Of a stretch of 64,000 nt of DNA, positions 1 through 13,000 are shown piece by piece. The translations under genes were made by a program, and so were the position numbers. How positions within the stretch are numbered: the stretch's first letter is position 1; every line of letters starts with the position of its first letter. This stretch comes from Paraspadella gotoi (lineage: Eukaryota; Chaetognatha). The stretch lies in the NCBI GenBank assembly GCA_051294375.1, contig CM119271.1, positions 13,826,372 to 13,890,371 of the forward strand. The letters are read 5' to 3'. Below the pieces are notes generated by a model. The model was not told where the DNA came from, made no database searches, and worked only from the letters and a program-made list of their open reading frames with translations.

Positions 1-969
1 TCCATTGCGTCGTTTGCGGCGAACTCTTTTCCAGTCCGGGAGTCTTGAGTCGGCACGTCCGCGTCGTTCACGAGGTGAGGCGCTGACGTCGTGGATCGGA
101 TAGTCGTTTTGGGGGCAAATAATTTGTTTTTTTTTATTCCGGAGATGCAATCGAATCATTTGTGGAAAGATTTGGAATGATCTATTTGAATAATAATTGG
201 AAAACTAAATCATTATTAAAAGTATTGCTAAAACCGTAAAATAAGACTACTATGAAAACTGTATCAAAAATATGAGAAATGGTCTAAACTGCTACAATAT
301 GTAAATGAGATTGAAGAACTCAATCTCATTTGAAATGAACCACAAATTATTCTGCTACAATGACTGATGAGTCTTGTTCAACTGGTTGTTTTTAGTTGTT
401 TTTTTTTTTTCAATTTTTTAATCTTCTCGATATTTTACGTTGCGAATATTGGAAGTATTTTTTTGTCAGTAGTGGTCTTCAGACTTACGGGCGTCTCGTT
501 CCTTATTCATTGCAGAAAAAGTCGAACAAAATTAGCTGCGATGATTGCGGACAGTATTTCGCGGATTCTTCCATTTTGCGGAGACACGTGGTCAGCGTTC
601 ACAAAAAGGTAAGTGAGGATCCGTGAATATTGGCAACGATGGTCGTCGACAACGTTTGTGCCGCGTTCCCTTCAGCTTTTCGAGTCGGAATGCGTGATTT
701 GCGGCAAGATCTTCTCCAACTCTTTCGCCGTCCGGCGTCACGTGAGGGAACTCCACGAGCACGCCAAGGAATTCCCTTGCTCTCTTTGCGACCGATCCTT
801 CGCCCGTCGAGATCTCCTCAATCAACACGTCAAACGGATGCACGAAGACGACAGGAGATTCTCTTGCTCGCCGTGCGGGAAGAGGTTTCTCTTGGAGGCG
901 GAGTTGTTGGTGCACGAGAGGGGAAAGAGGCACGCCGAGAAAGTGGCGGAGAGTCGGGAGTCGGAGTAG
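1..969 (+). CDS. C2H2 zinc-finger protein, 3' end only
   Basis: This is the C-terminal part of a C2H2 zinc-finger protein; the 5' end lies outside the window. Exons: 1-74, 516-608 and 676-969 (TAG at 967-969). All internal junctions are phase 0 and bounded by GT-AG. Five fingers can be read. One begins CVVC in the first exon, one begins CDDC in the second, and three lie in the last exon (starting CVIC, CSLC and CSPC); the last has a wide H-x5-H spacing. Several fingers have H-x4-H spacing with linkers unlike the TGEKP type, as does the gene at 54415. The family normally binds DNA or RNA in the nucleus, but no target can be inferred. A possible poly(A) signal is at 1032-1037. The intron 75-515 carries one copy of the octamer repeat. 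Confidence 0.85.
270..345 (+). repeat. Octamer repeat copy 1 (intronic)
   Basis: Contains CTACAATATGTAAATGAGAT and a flanking run resembling copy 5 at 38625-38702. Other copies are at 2893, 11650 and 24733. It sits in an intron about 170 bases before the next exon. Confidence 0.55.
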
Positions 970-1735
970 AGGAATGGCAGAGTTTATTCGCTTAATACGG
1001 TTAATATTGATACTGTTAATACTTCAATACAAATAAATATTAACGTTAATCGTATTATTAATACGTATTAATTTTAAATGCGATCGATGACACGGTAATT
1101 AATAATGAAAAGTAGTTTTATTCATCAAAGCGCGAATGATAATACCATAGGCTGAATTCATATTAAAATGTTCTTCAAAAGTTTATTTCCAACACGAGAT
1201 CTGGTGAAAAAGTTCCCCCACCCGCCCCTGATTCTTTAGTGCCTCTGTCCCCTCTCACAACGCGTGTCGTGCCTTCTAGTCAGCCTTTTTGATCGTAGGA
1301 ATAATTTATTATTTTGACAAATTTGAATCCAATTTCAATTTGTTAGTTTAGTGTTTTGCGTTACAATTTTTATTTCATTTTTCTGATTTAGTTTGAGTTT
1401 GACTGAAATTATCTTTTGTTTTAATCTCGACTTTTTTTTTTTTCCTCTGTCGGATTCAACGTCAACCGAGCAACTGATGAGTGATGACTTTATCTTTTCA
1501 GCTGTTAAAATTATCGTCTCAGTTAGAAACACAATGTTAAAACTAAAAAGTCGAATATTATATTATATTCGTTGATGTATTTTGGTATTTTTTCGATCCT
1601 AGTCGCTATTATAACGATATTGATTGTTCTTGGAACCTACTCGGTTCGTTTTTTTCGTTTGGAGATTAACTATTTATTAATTTCATACTATTTCATTAGT
1701 TCAATATAAGATCAGTATATCTCACGATTAAAACA
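970..1735. other. Intergenic, nothing coding seen
   Basis: AT-r rich spacer with poly-T runs, holding the 3'UTR of the upstream zinc-finger gene and the promoter/5'UTR of the gene starting at 1736. Short open frames here are low-complexity and I do not support them as genes. Confidence 0.6.
1032..1037 (+). promoter_or_regulatory. Poly(A) signal AATAAA
   Basis: A canonical AATAAA hexamer lies 63 bases after the stop of the zinc-finger gene ending at 969, the expected place for 3'-end processing. Confidence 0.5.
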
Positions 1736-4700
1736 ATGGGAAAAGCCCCGATAAGACGGTCTTGGTTGGAAAAACCCGCTCAGAGAAGAACGAGACAAAG
1801 TCTGAGAATAATCGGCGATGAATCGGCGACGCCGCTGCGGCCGCCGCCGCTGCAACCGACCCCGCCTCCGCCGCAGCCCAATGTCGGACCGTCGCCTCCG
1901 TCCCCTCGCCATACACTTCCCGCGCCAGGAACCGGAAAGCGGAAACGTGTCACGTTGACTCTGACGCCGGAGGAATTTCCGGCGCGAATTAAAAGAATCC
2001 GGACGGAAGGGGCGGACGTCGGGGCCGGACGGAGCCGGAAAAAGAAGGCGGAGCCGAGGATGAAAATTTGGGGACTAGAATCGGTGAGGTTTGGGTCATG
2101 GAAGGTTTTGATTTGTTTTGTTTTGATTTCTAATCACAGATCGACTAAGTCAATCATCGATCGATCATTTGGACAGTTAAATGTCGACATTTTTGTATTT
2201 AAATGCCCGCATGAGCGACTCGGTTTCTTTTTTGTCCATCGATCGGTCGGTTTAAAAGTTAATTTATGTTTTGCACTAGGATTAGTTATCAATTTTGTTT
2301 TATAAAATTTATGTAATATTGAATTATCTTAGTAAATATGTCGGGCAACACTTTCTAATTACCATTTCGTTTTCCTTCGCAGACGATACACAAACGATCT
2401 CATCGCCACGATCGATCGAACCGCGCCGACAACGCCGTCAAAGAAACCGGCGTTTCGACGAACGACGCCGCGTCCGTCCTTCTCAACCACAATGACAGCC
2501 ACATCGACGACGACGACACCGACGTGATTTTCGTTAAAAAATCTCGAAAATCCGTCGAGTTAAAGATTTGTCTCTCGCCCGAGCGCCGCATCGAAAAGGC
2601 GCCGCCTCCGGGACGCCGACGACGCCGGTTGATGGAAGACGCGGCGGCGTGGAATGGAAGGTGGGAAAGTAGGCTGTTGAAGGGGGGTTAATGATAATTC
2701 GACGTCAGAGATGTTTAAGTTTGTCTATACTCTATAAGTATAATTATCAAAGGAAGTCAGCAAAGTCCATATTATTTTGTTAAAACTCAACATGCAATTA
2801 TTTACACTGATAAACTATATTAAAAAAGATAGAAAAAACCCGAATATTAACTAATTATGAAGAAGAAACACAAATATATGACAATTTTTATAATTTACTA
2901 CAATATGCAAATGAATACGAAGAAATCTCTGAAGACGATTAATATTTAATCTTCTCCCATTGTCCATCCCAGATGGAGTCTTCCGTCAAAACTGGAATCG
3001 GAGGAGGGAAGCGAGAGCGTCTCCGTCAAAGAAGAAGCCAAGGAGGAAGAGAAGAACCTTCGTCTTAGAGACGCGACGAAAGAGCAAAATGAGAGACAAG
3101 GTCGAAGAGACGCCGATAAAATTCACCAGACCCTCCAAGTGAAGCGCGAGGCTCTGGAGGCCGCGCTAAAAACGATGGGTTCGGCCACGCCCACCGTGAC
3201 GTCAAATACGACGGTGACGACCCTTCCTCTCGTCGACAAAAAGTTTATCGCGGAATCTCCGTCCAGCGATCGGACCGGCATCGACGGGATTGTTGGTGTC
3301 TGTGACGAAGGCGTTTCCGCCTCCATTACTTCAGCCCCGAGCGACGCCGTCAAGAGCGAGGCTCCCGTTTCCGAACACGAAAACGAGCGTCGCTTTCAAG
3401 ATGGCGTCGCTCGATCCCCGATTCCATCCCGTCGACTCCAATGCTCTTCCTCTTCCACCTCCACACCCTCCCCGACCCCTTCACCCAAATCTTTCTCCGC
3501 CCTTCTCCGATGCGGATCCGACGGGCCGCTTCAATTCAATTCGCCGCCGTCGCCATCGACGGCAGAACGCGATGGTCGACCGCGGATTGGACTCGTTATC
3601 GCGTCGCCTAGCGACGAGCGAAACCCACGCCGTGTGGTCCCAAACGGTGTTGATCCTTTTCGTGGCGAGCTGGAAATGAAAGTATCGCAGTCCCGTGTTG
3701 GAGCCGATTCTCCCGAGCTTGAGGATAACGCTGACAGCGGCGCTGCGGCGGCGTCTGCGACTGCGGAACGGAAATGGAGATTTGGGTCATCGATGTGGAA
3801 AGACGAAAATAGAAAGGACGGGATGAAGTCGTTGTACGGAGACGCGAAAACGAACGGAGGGGGATGGACGGAGTTTTTAGATCCTGAGCGCCGATCGACT
3901 TCGTCGCCGCTCGTCGAAAATCGCGTCGGAAACAGAGGCGGCGCTCGCCTGGGCGATCGCGATGACGACGTCACCATTTTGGAAAGAAACAACAACAACA
4001 GCCATAACGTTTCAACTCCCGTCGATCGTCCTAACTCGAAACGCCGACGTCGTCACGACTCGAACGATAACTGGATCGCCGCTCGCGACGCCGATTCGAC
4101 TTTGACTCGGCGTCGTGGCGCCGAATCCGCCGGTGGCGGAGTGAAGTCGACGAAGAATTCGCGGCGTCGTGGAAGCGGCGTTCGATCGACGGGTTTATCG
4201 GGTAATGATTTAACTTGTCGAATTCGTGGTGACCATAGTAATATATAGTGGCGATCCTTAATAATTTGATTATATAATACAACGTAATTTAATGTAAGAT
4301 GGATGTGTGGGGCCTGTCTGTCTTGTTTATGGATTGAATGAATCATTTTGAATTGAAAGTATGGTGGACTAAAATCCACCAACCGTTCATCTGCGGCCAT
4401 TGGTGCCGGAGGCAAGTCATTCGCCTCCCAACCCAAAGGCCCGGGGTTCTAGCCCGGTGGTCGCCTCGTAGTTAAGAGTGACGGGGCGCTTAACCCGCCT
4501 GTAACACGGTGTTACAGCCTGATCCGAAGCTCAGGGACTGCTTATATTGAACGGTTCTGTCACTAACACAACAATTATTACTGTCGCTTCAAAAGAAAAG
4601 AAAATTGCCACTCCACTTTTTCAGGCGTTGACGGCGGAATCGACGAGACTTTCGGCAATCTCAAACTCGCCTCCTCCAAGTTTTCCGAGGATTCCCACGG

Positions 4701-4869
4701 CGGCGACGCTGGCGCTCTCGAACTCTTCAACATCAGCCTTCGCAGCGACAGAATTCAACTCAAGTGTCTCGTCTGCAACGATTACGCGCTCGAGTGCAGA
4801 AATCTTCAGGACACTTCCATTCTCGCCAACGTTTCTAATCACGTTATGGATCACGTGGACTTTTTGTGA
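1736..4869 (+). CDS. Unrecognised disordered protein with C-terminal Cys/His cluster
   Basis: I do not recognise this protein. Exons: 1736-2083, 2383-2660, 2973-4201, 4625-4869 (699 residues), joined in phases 0, 2 and 1 by GT-AG introns. Residues 1-90 are rich in basic residues and proline. The middle is low-complexity, rich in Ser, Arg, Asp and Pro, with basic clusters (for example GKRKR near residue 65) that could be nuclear localisation signals. The last exon is different: it reads as ordered sequence with CLVC, further cysteine residues, and a terminal H-x3-H (HVMDH) three residues from the end. This looks like an atypical C2H2-type zinc site. That exon is the best evidence that the fourth exon belongs, since it closes the frame at TGA 4867-4869. 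The last intron hosts a ~200-base interspersed repeat. A chromatin or RNA-binding role is only a guess. Confidence 0.65.
2893..2935 (+). repeat. Octamer repeat copy 2 (intronic)
   Basis: Contains TACTACAATATGCAAATGA, matching copies 1 and 5. It lies about 40 bases before the exon starting at 2973. Confidence 0.5.
4358..4573 (+). repeat. ~200-bp interspersed repeat, copy A
   Basis: Nearly identical in reverse complement to 39418-39613. It starts with a short hairpin (GGTGGACTAAAATCCACC) and ends in ACTAACACAAC. A segment reading GGTTCTAGCCC resembles a Pol III B box, and a weak A-box-like string lies upstream, so a SINE origin is possible but not proven. It lies in the last intron of the 1736-4869 gene. 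No protein is encoded. Confidence 0.7.
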
Positions 4870-5553
4870 AGTTCGCCGAGAGATCGCCAGGGAGATGTCT
4901 TGTTAAGAAAATTTTAGTTTAAGACTTACAACTCATTAACGTATTATCATGTGCGAAGAATGCTCGTCACATGGATCTAATGCCTTAGGCTTAGAACAAT
5001 AATCCATGACAAAATTTCACATCTGTTATCACAGGCGGATGACCTGTGAAAATGGAGATCAATTACGTCAGTTTTGGACGTTGAAATGGCCTATTTTGTT
5101 CTTTAATTTTGCTCACAAGAGGGTTTTTATTTACTACCTGAACAATGAACTCGCAAACAAATTGTGCCCGATTTTTTTTCTCTCAGATTTAATACAGTTT
5201 TTGTTGTTTTCGTTATTCGCTCCCACCTTGTTACTTTTATAACCAGTTGTACATTGTTTATCGCGAATGAAATTAAGATCTAATTTTTTTCGTTTTAGAT
5301 TTTGAATTGGGAATAGTTGAGCTGGGATCGTGGCGAAATCGTCGGATTGAGAAAGGATTTTGTGTTTGTCGCCTGTCACCTGACTTGTCCCGTCAATCGT
5401 CATCGTCACCATTAGACACCAATATACAGATGTGATGGACATTACATTAAAAGTTTTATTTTCTTTTTCGATTCAATATAAAGAATGACTCCTATAGAGG
5501 AAAAAGCGATGAAAACTTTACAAACTCATTGACGTCGAAATCGAAAAAAAAAA
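4870..5553. other. Intergenic, nothing coding seen
   Basis: 3'UTR of the preceding gene and the 5' flank of OFD1. A long minus-strand open frame near 5134-5442 has no recognisable domain and is not supported. Confidence 0.55.
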
Positions 5554-8500
5554 ATGGCGACGATCGATCCCCGACCCTTGACGAGGGAGGAACTATGGGA
5601 TCGCCTTTACGGCACCATGCAATCGCGTGGGGTCATTGAATCTTTGAGGTAACAAAAATCAAGACCTTATTGCAAATTATCACCTAATACAATCGCATAC
5701 AATATCTGCGCACCTTTTTCGCTCGTCAGATCCCAAATGCGTAACCAAGTTCTTCAAAATCTCGTCCGAGTGACGACCGACGCTCGCGTCGTTAACTTTG
5801 TCGAAGTCCCGACAGAAAACGAGAGGGATTTGCAGGTTTAATCTAATTTGCATATATTACGGTGGATTCTTTTGGTTACGACTCAAATCGAGGTTTTCTT
5901 GATATCGTTTTAAATTTTCAAGACGACGAACGCCCTGATCGCCAATCACCTTCGTTCCTGCGGATACGATTACTCTCTCTCCCTCTTCCTCCCCGAAGCC
6001 GGCGTCGCCTCCGTCGATGACGCCGATTCTCTGCTCGACGACCGATTCCGGGAAACGCGCGTTCCCCCCGGCGCCTCCGCCGGATCTCTTCTCCTCCGCC
6101 TCACGAACCGTCGGCCGAACCCGACGGCCGAATCGCCTCGTCGACGCCTCGAAGAAGCCGCCAGCCAAACGGACGAGGGTCTCGAGCCGTCCGGCGGACG
6201 AGCGACTGGAGGCTTCGACTCTCGTTTCCTCTCTTTGAAAAAGTCGCTGGAGGCGAGGAAGAGGGAGGAGGTGGAGGAGGAGACGAGAAGATTCAAGGAG
6301 GAGGAGTTGAAGAAGGTGGAGAGGGAGTTTCGCGAGAGGTTGATGACTGAGACGGAGACGGTGAGTGAAAATAAAAGTGGGTAAGATATCCGATGGGGAT
6401 GTTTTTGGTTATGGTATAACTATTGTCTTTATTCCTTAATTCTTTTCTCTAATATCTCTATCTCTTTATTTTTCTTATATCTTTTTTCTCTTTCTCCGTT
6501 TTTCGCCACTTTTTTGAGATGTCAGAAATTCGTCCCTCCCCTACCTTCCCGCCCTCCGTCTTCAGGTGCGCCGCGAATTGGAGGATCGCTACAAACGGCG
6601 CGAGGAACTCCTCGCGCAGCGAGAAGCCGATGCCGACGCTCGAGCCAAGCGGCGCCTGGACGATCGCGAGAGGGAGTCGGCGCGGCGCCGGGACGATCTC
6701 CTCGATCAAATCGAAAGGGGAAGGCTGAAAGAGGAGAACCTCAGGCTGCGCGAGGAGGAGATGGAGAGAAGGAGGGAGGACGAGGAGAGGAGAGCGAGAG
6801 GCTTGAGGGAATTGATGGAGGAGAGGGAGAGGTTGCTGAAGCAGAGGGAGGAAGAGATTGATGTCAAGGTTTCATTGGATTGGATTGGATTGATCGAGTG
6901 ATTTCGATTGATTGATTGATTCTTGTTTTGTGCCCAATTCCTAAAAAAAAAGGTCCGAACGGAAGTCCGCCGCATTCTCGTCGTCGGCGAAGAGGAGCGA
7001 GAGGAGCGATCGCGGCTCATGAAGCGCGAAGAGGAGCGATTGAAGGAGCTGGCCAACGAGCTGGAGCGACGGAAGCGGAAAGCCGACGGAGCGGAAGCGG
7101 AGGCGGAAGCGAACGAGGAGCGGTTACGGGAAGCGACGGCCGGTTGGAAGCGGGAGCGGGCGGCGCGGGAAGAAGCGGAAGAGGAGTTAATGAGGATGAG
7201 GAGAAGAGAGGAGGAGACGGCCGGAGCGGAGGAAGTGAATCGACAGAATAAGGAATTGAGGATGCACGTGGAGGAGGCCATGAAAAGGTTGGGGGGGAAT
7301 TCATACTTCATACTGTATTATTCTTTCATTCACTCGTTTATTTATTCATTCATCAGAGAGCGCGACGCTCTAGAAGCCTTGGAGGGTGAACGGATGGCGA
7401 TGGCCGATCTTCAGCACCACTTGACGAGCTGTTCGCCGGAAATCTTGGTCGCTTTGAAGACGCAGGTTTGTGCACTCCGGAAAGAATCGTATTTAGTGGT
7501 CATAATCTAAACCGTGTCTCCAATCCTTGTAGGTGGCGACCCTCCAACGCGTCGTCGAGCAGCAGCGCGAAGATCATCATCGAGAAGTGGATGAGCTCGA
7601 GACGAGGGCGGATGAGTTGCGCGGGCGGAACAAAGAGTTGGCCGCATTCGTGGAGGAACAGGGAAAGGAGATGCAGGGCGTCAATCAAACCGTCGCGGAT
7701 TTGCAGGTACGGATAAAGGAGAATGAATCAATGAATGAATTAGAAAAACAAAAATTAAGAAAAACATTCATTTTCAGCTTCAACTGCGACATTCTCAAGA
7801 AGCGTTGAGGATATTGAAGCAAGTCGGAATGGTGCCGCCGCCGACGACGACTACGAGAACCAGGAGGTCGGAGCTCGCCTTTGATTCAAGGTGAAGTCGT
7901 TAAGCCTCAGATTTTTTCCTGTTTTTTAAGTTGATAAAAGGTTGCAAACTTTCCCAGCCAAGAGGATATCAGCGAAGACACTCCTTCCAGCACTCCGTCC
8001 ACAAAGAAACGCTACGAGAGGCCGGTTCATTCCAATCGAAAAGATTCCGCCGCCAAAGCAAAAGCCCCATCGCAAACAGACACCGCCGCCGCCGCCCTCC
8101 GATCCGACTTTGCAGAAAACCGAGAGCGCATCCAAAACCTCATCGGCCAAGCGGAAGAGCTGCAGTCGACCTTCCAAAGGATCGCCGCCGCTCCGCCGGG
8201 TAAAGCGGCGGCGTCGACGCGTGAATACGAACGAACGACCACGACGGGAGGTGGCGCTTTTTCCCTGCGTCGTCGATTGCTAGACCCCGAGGATCGCGGC
8301 GCAACCGGCGGAATTAGCGGCAGTGTCAACGGCGGCGCCAAAAGAATCGGGGCGTTGGAATTTCTCGATCAACTCGGTCGCCGTCGCAGCGGGATAGAGA
8401 CGCCGCCTTCGAAGCTGAACGACGTTCTTCATCGCCGAGATTCTCCCCAACCTCTCGTGGAATCCTTCGACGCCCGCGACGCGCCTCGTCTTTCTTCCAC

Positions 8501-9803
8501 GCGGATTCGCGAGCGCCGTGACGATAACCGACGCCCCATCGTCTCGACGCCCTCGTCCGCTGTTCCGGCGCCTCTTGCAACGCCTATTCACGACGCCGGG
8601 GAAGCCGGAATCGGGCGGCGTCGTCGCGGACGGCGTCGTTCATCGGCGCCTTTAGAGATCAACTCGAATTTGTCGGATTACGAGAAGGAAAAATCGTTGA
8701 TGGAGAAAGATGATGTAGTCGATGACGAGAGAGACGAGTTCGGAACTCTGGCGGAGCAAGAGTTGGAGGCGACGACGATTCTCGATCAATCGGAGACGCG
8801 GGCCGTCGAGGCTTCCGAGTTGGAAGAGAGATTAATCCCTCCGGCGAAGAGAGATGCCGAGGAGGTTAACCCTAGTGGCGCTCGGGTTACCATGGCGACG
8901 GAGACACCCCTCGAGACTCTAAATCTTTCGGAACCAAAAGCCGAGCCGGCCCAAACGATTCCGCGTCCCGATGCGATCAACGCCGATCTCGTCAACGAGA
9001 CGCTCGACGAAACCAAGTGGCGCCCTTTAGAGGAAAGCGCTCTCTCGGCGCTGGGTGCCGGCGATGGCGATGCGTCGATGCAGCCGCTGATTCCGGACGC
9101 TTCTTTGGCGCCTTTGGAATTAGACGCCTCCTCGGCGCCGTTGCAACCGGACGCAACCTCGGTGGCGAATAATTTGAATGGAATTTCGGCGCCGGTTAAT
9201 TTGCACGCGACGGCGGAAAATCGGATTCGTCGAAGTCCTCAAGAATTCGAGGACACGATGGAAGAGTTCAAGGCGCCGCCGTTGTTGGCGAAAAAGCTTT
9301 CGTCGTCGTCGTCGTCGTCTTCCTCGTCTTTGTCGGGGAAAGAGGCCATCAGATCTAGGGACGACGCTTCGACAGGCGACACCGCAGCCACTGCGGCGAT
9401 TGCTGCCGCCACTCCCGCCGCCACCGCTTCGGCTTCTTCCTTGGATTTGGACGGAGTGAATTCTCGCAGCGGAAGCGAAGCCTCGGTGCACGTGAGCGAG
9501 AAAAACGTGAGCGGCGCTGTTGGCGGTCTCGTTGGCATCGGCGGCGTCTCTTCGAGTGAATCGAGTTATGATGAACCGAAAGTCGACGCAAATTCTGAGC
9601 GCGCCTCCGAAAAAGATCGGCCGACGCCAGCGCCGGAAGCCGCTGCTTCTGTCATGGACCCCGAATTACTCAAGTACGTTGAGAGGGCGGCGGCGGAGAA
9701 GCGGGCGGCGGCGGCGAAGGAAGAAAGCGACCTGAGTTTTGGCGGCGGCGCGGATTCTTCCGTCAGAGAAGAGTTGAGCGCCGGGAGCGAAGGATCCTGG
9801 TGA
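5554..9803 (+). CDS. OFD1: OFD1-like centriolar/ciliary protein
   Basis: OFD1 is a centriole and centriolar-satellite protein needed for distal appendages and ciliogenesis in animals. Exons: 5554-5648, 5730-5835, 5923-6360, 6566-6868, 6953-7287, 7357-7465, 7533-7706, 7778-7890, 7958-9803 (1172 residues). The N-terminus matches the family: an LRxxLY-like start (ELWDRLYGTMQSRGVIESLR), then a LisH segment with NHLRSCGYDYSLSLFLPEAG near residues 70-95. Residues about 155-480 are charged coiled coil, rich in Glu and Arg. A conserved short coiled stretch near IQNLIGQAEELQSTFQR follows. The large last exon is low-complexity and acidic, rich in Ser and Ala, as OFD1 C-termini usually are. The start is the first ATG before the LisH. 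The gap to the next gene's ATG is only 227 bases. Confidence 0.88.
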
Positions 9804-10030
9804 AATTGCAAACGTTAAAAATACAGAAAAGTGCCATATTCTAATTTACAATATCCTAGTTATAATGTTGATTACTATTACCTCCTACAATTCTTTTTTC
9901 AATCCATCGAATTTAAACCGAATTATTCCTCCGTCCATATTTTGCTTCTATTTTGATCGAAATTCGTTATTTGTTTATATTTTTTAAATAATCGTTAAAT
10001 CTTTATTCCCATATTTTTTTATGAGAAAGT

Positions 10031-13000
10031 ATGGCGATGAGCGGCGCCATCGATGGCGGCTTCGTCAGCGCCGCCCCCAGAGCCGGCGCGGTAACGGGCG
10101 TGGCGGTGATTCGTCGCAACCTCGAATCGATCGAATCAACTTTTCTTCTTCTCTCCGTCGACGAAAAACAAAAGGCAATCGCCGTCATCGTTCGCTTCGT
10201 GCAAAAGTTGCAAGATGAGGCCGATAGAGGGATTTTGAAGCAGAAAACGCCTCCTCCGGAACGCTTTGTTAAAGCGGAAAATTGCGTTGACGAAAAACTC
10301 GATCGAAGGGTTCGATCGAAACAAACTCCGCAATTTTTGCAAGTGGAACAATCCCTCCAACCGTTGGAACTCGACGATCTTCCCCGGCTGCTGCTGGCTG
10401 CTTCCCCGCGGCCGCTCGAGCAGCAGCAGTCTCCGCAGGTCTCAGATCGTCACCGCGACCCCGAAATTGAGGCTTCGTCGAAGGACCAATTGACGGCTTT
10501 GGATGACGTGGTTGACGACGACGCAATCTTGCAAAACTGTGCATTGGAGGTGGATTTGGACTTCAGCGCGTCCCCAGGGGAAATGGGCGGGGAGGCGTCT
10601 GCAGAGGCGGGGAACGTCGCCGACTCGATCGACTCTGCCGCTACCGAGGAAATGAAGGGCGTCGACGAAGACGTCGAGGACAACTCGAGACGATCTCATC
10701 TGTATTCTGACTTCGTTTGGGATGACGAAGACGACGAGGACGACAACGAAGTCCAGGATAAAGACGACGACTCTTGGGAACCGGGCGCCAAAGTTGCTCG
10801 AATGGTGACGAGAAAGAGGAGACGAAGGCGAGGTGCTTATGGAGAAAGTCCGAAAAAACGAAGAACCGGAACCGGCGTCGTAGGCGATTTCGATTTCGAC
10901 GCCGGACGCGATGGAGGTGGCGATGACGTCGTGGTCGGCGAAGAGAGAATCAACGGCGTCGGAATTTGCGGCGACGAAGACGACGGCGTTGAAGCCGTGG
11001 CGGCGTGGGTGTTGGACAAGATGATCGATTGCGTGGAGAGAGGGATCGAGTATGAAGCGAAGGATGACGAGGAAGAGAAGGTTAATTTTTTCTTATAAGT
11101 ATCTCGAATAAAAAAGTTTATTATTACGCAATTACATTATCATTCTATCTGATTCTAGGATCCCGCCGGAGATCCTTGCTCGTCCACGCCCGCTCCCCTT
11201 GATCGACCCCATCTCGAAACTTCCCTCGCCGAGCGAACGATGCTTCCCTACAAAGTGAGAATGTCCGCCGTCGAAGTCGCTCGCCTCGTCGCTAACGGCG
11301 CCCTCGAAACCAAAGACAATACCCCCACCGTCACTTCGACAGACTCTTCCACTCTCCCCACCTGCCTCTCTTGCGGCGCTGTCTTTCAACGACGCCGCCA
11401 ACTCGGCGTCCACCTACGCGACGACCACGAAGCGGCGGCGTTGTCTTGTCGCCGATGCCGTTGCCAATTTCTTAATCCGGCGGAATGGTTGCACCACGGG
11501 CCTTGCGGGTAAGTATTTATTATTATTATTATTATTATTAAACGTTATAAGCTATCTCATCAATTATTACAATAATCAAATATTTCATCAATACAATCGT
11601 GATTCCAATTCGGAAAGTTGAGTGCCCAACAGCGGGGATGTTATTTTGAGTTATCTCAAATGCTGCTATATGCAAATAAGATTGAAAATCCTAGTACAAT
11701 TTTGTATAATTTCATTCTTTATATTTCATAATATGTTTCCATTTCCCGACGCTAGTTCCTCGAGGACGCCGTCGGGCACGCCGATAGCTCCGACGGAACC
11801 ATCGACGGGCGTCTCGAAATTCTCTTGGCCAACTTCGCCAGTCATCGATCTTTATTCCTGCCCCATCTGTGGAGTCTTGATGGAATCCGCCCTCGGGTTG
11901 CAACGGCATCTCTTGAATCACGTCCGTAACCAATGCAGGTTTGATCCTTTCTAGTTTTCTTGTTAAAGTTTTGATATCGACATTATTCTCCTCCTGAAAT
12001 ACCAGAGTTTGTCTCCAACTCTTCCCTACGAAGAAACTCCTCTCCTCTCACCTGCAATCTTCTCACGACGCCAGCATTTCCGACTCCAAGTACATTTGTC
12101 GTTTTTGCCAAAGAAGATTTTCAAAAATAACCGCGCTCTACCTTCATTTAAAAGTAAGAGCGAATCGACGACGCAGTAGAAAAGAGACTCGTTTTCCTTT
12201 TGTTTACTAAAAGCTCTCGTCCTCAAGGTTCACGCGGATGGAGAGCAAAGGGTCTGCCTCAAGTGCGGCTTTTTGAGCGAAACGCAAATCGCCTTCGAAA
12301 AGCACATGCAAGCCCACGCCCTCCACGCTCAGTTCGCCTGCGACAAGTGTTCAAGGTAAACTTAAAAGGTTGAGGAGGAGAAAATGTAAAGGGTAAGTCA
12401 TGAAAAATGTAAAAGGAGATATAGAAATTCTTGTTTCTGTCCCTAGCACCTTCGATCGGGCCCAATATTTGCAGAGCCACTTGAAGTCTCACCAAAAGTG
12501 GGACTGCAGCATGTGCGACGAGAAACATTCGCAAAGAAGAGAATTCGAACAGCATTGCAGGTTGAAATTTTGCTTTTTTCTTTAATTATTTTCTTTTATT
12601 TATTTGTGTTGTTTTCCTCTTTTCACAGGCGCGCCCACGGTCTTCGCCTTATCGACGTCCGATCCTTCTCTTGTCCACATTGCCCCTCGATCGATTTTCC
12701 GTCGCGCTACAAACTCGGCGTCCACATCGCCGAGTCTCACGCCGACGCCAGGTTTTAATTTATGATCGGTTAATATCGAAATTGACTTCATGCGTATAAT
12801 AAATATTACTATCACTGTAGTACGTAAAATTATTTGATTATTTTGTATCAATTTCTAAGGCCTCATGTCTGCCGCATCTGCAAGCGGAGTTTCGATGATG
12901 AGGCCAAGTTGACGAAGCACTTGGAGTCGGAAACTCACCGGTTCAAAGCCGGCATTGCTAACAAAGGTGGCCCCAGTTATAGTTCAGTTTTCGCTTCGCT

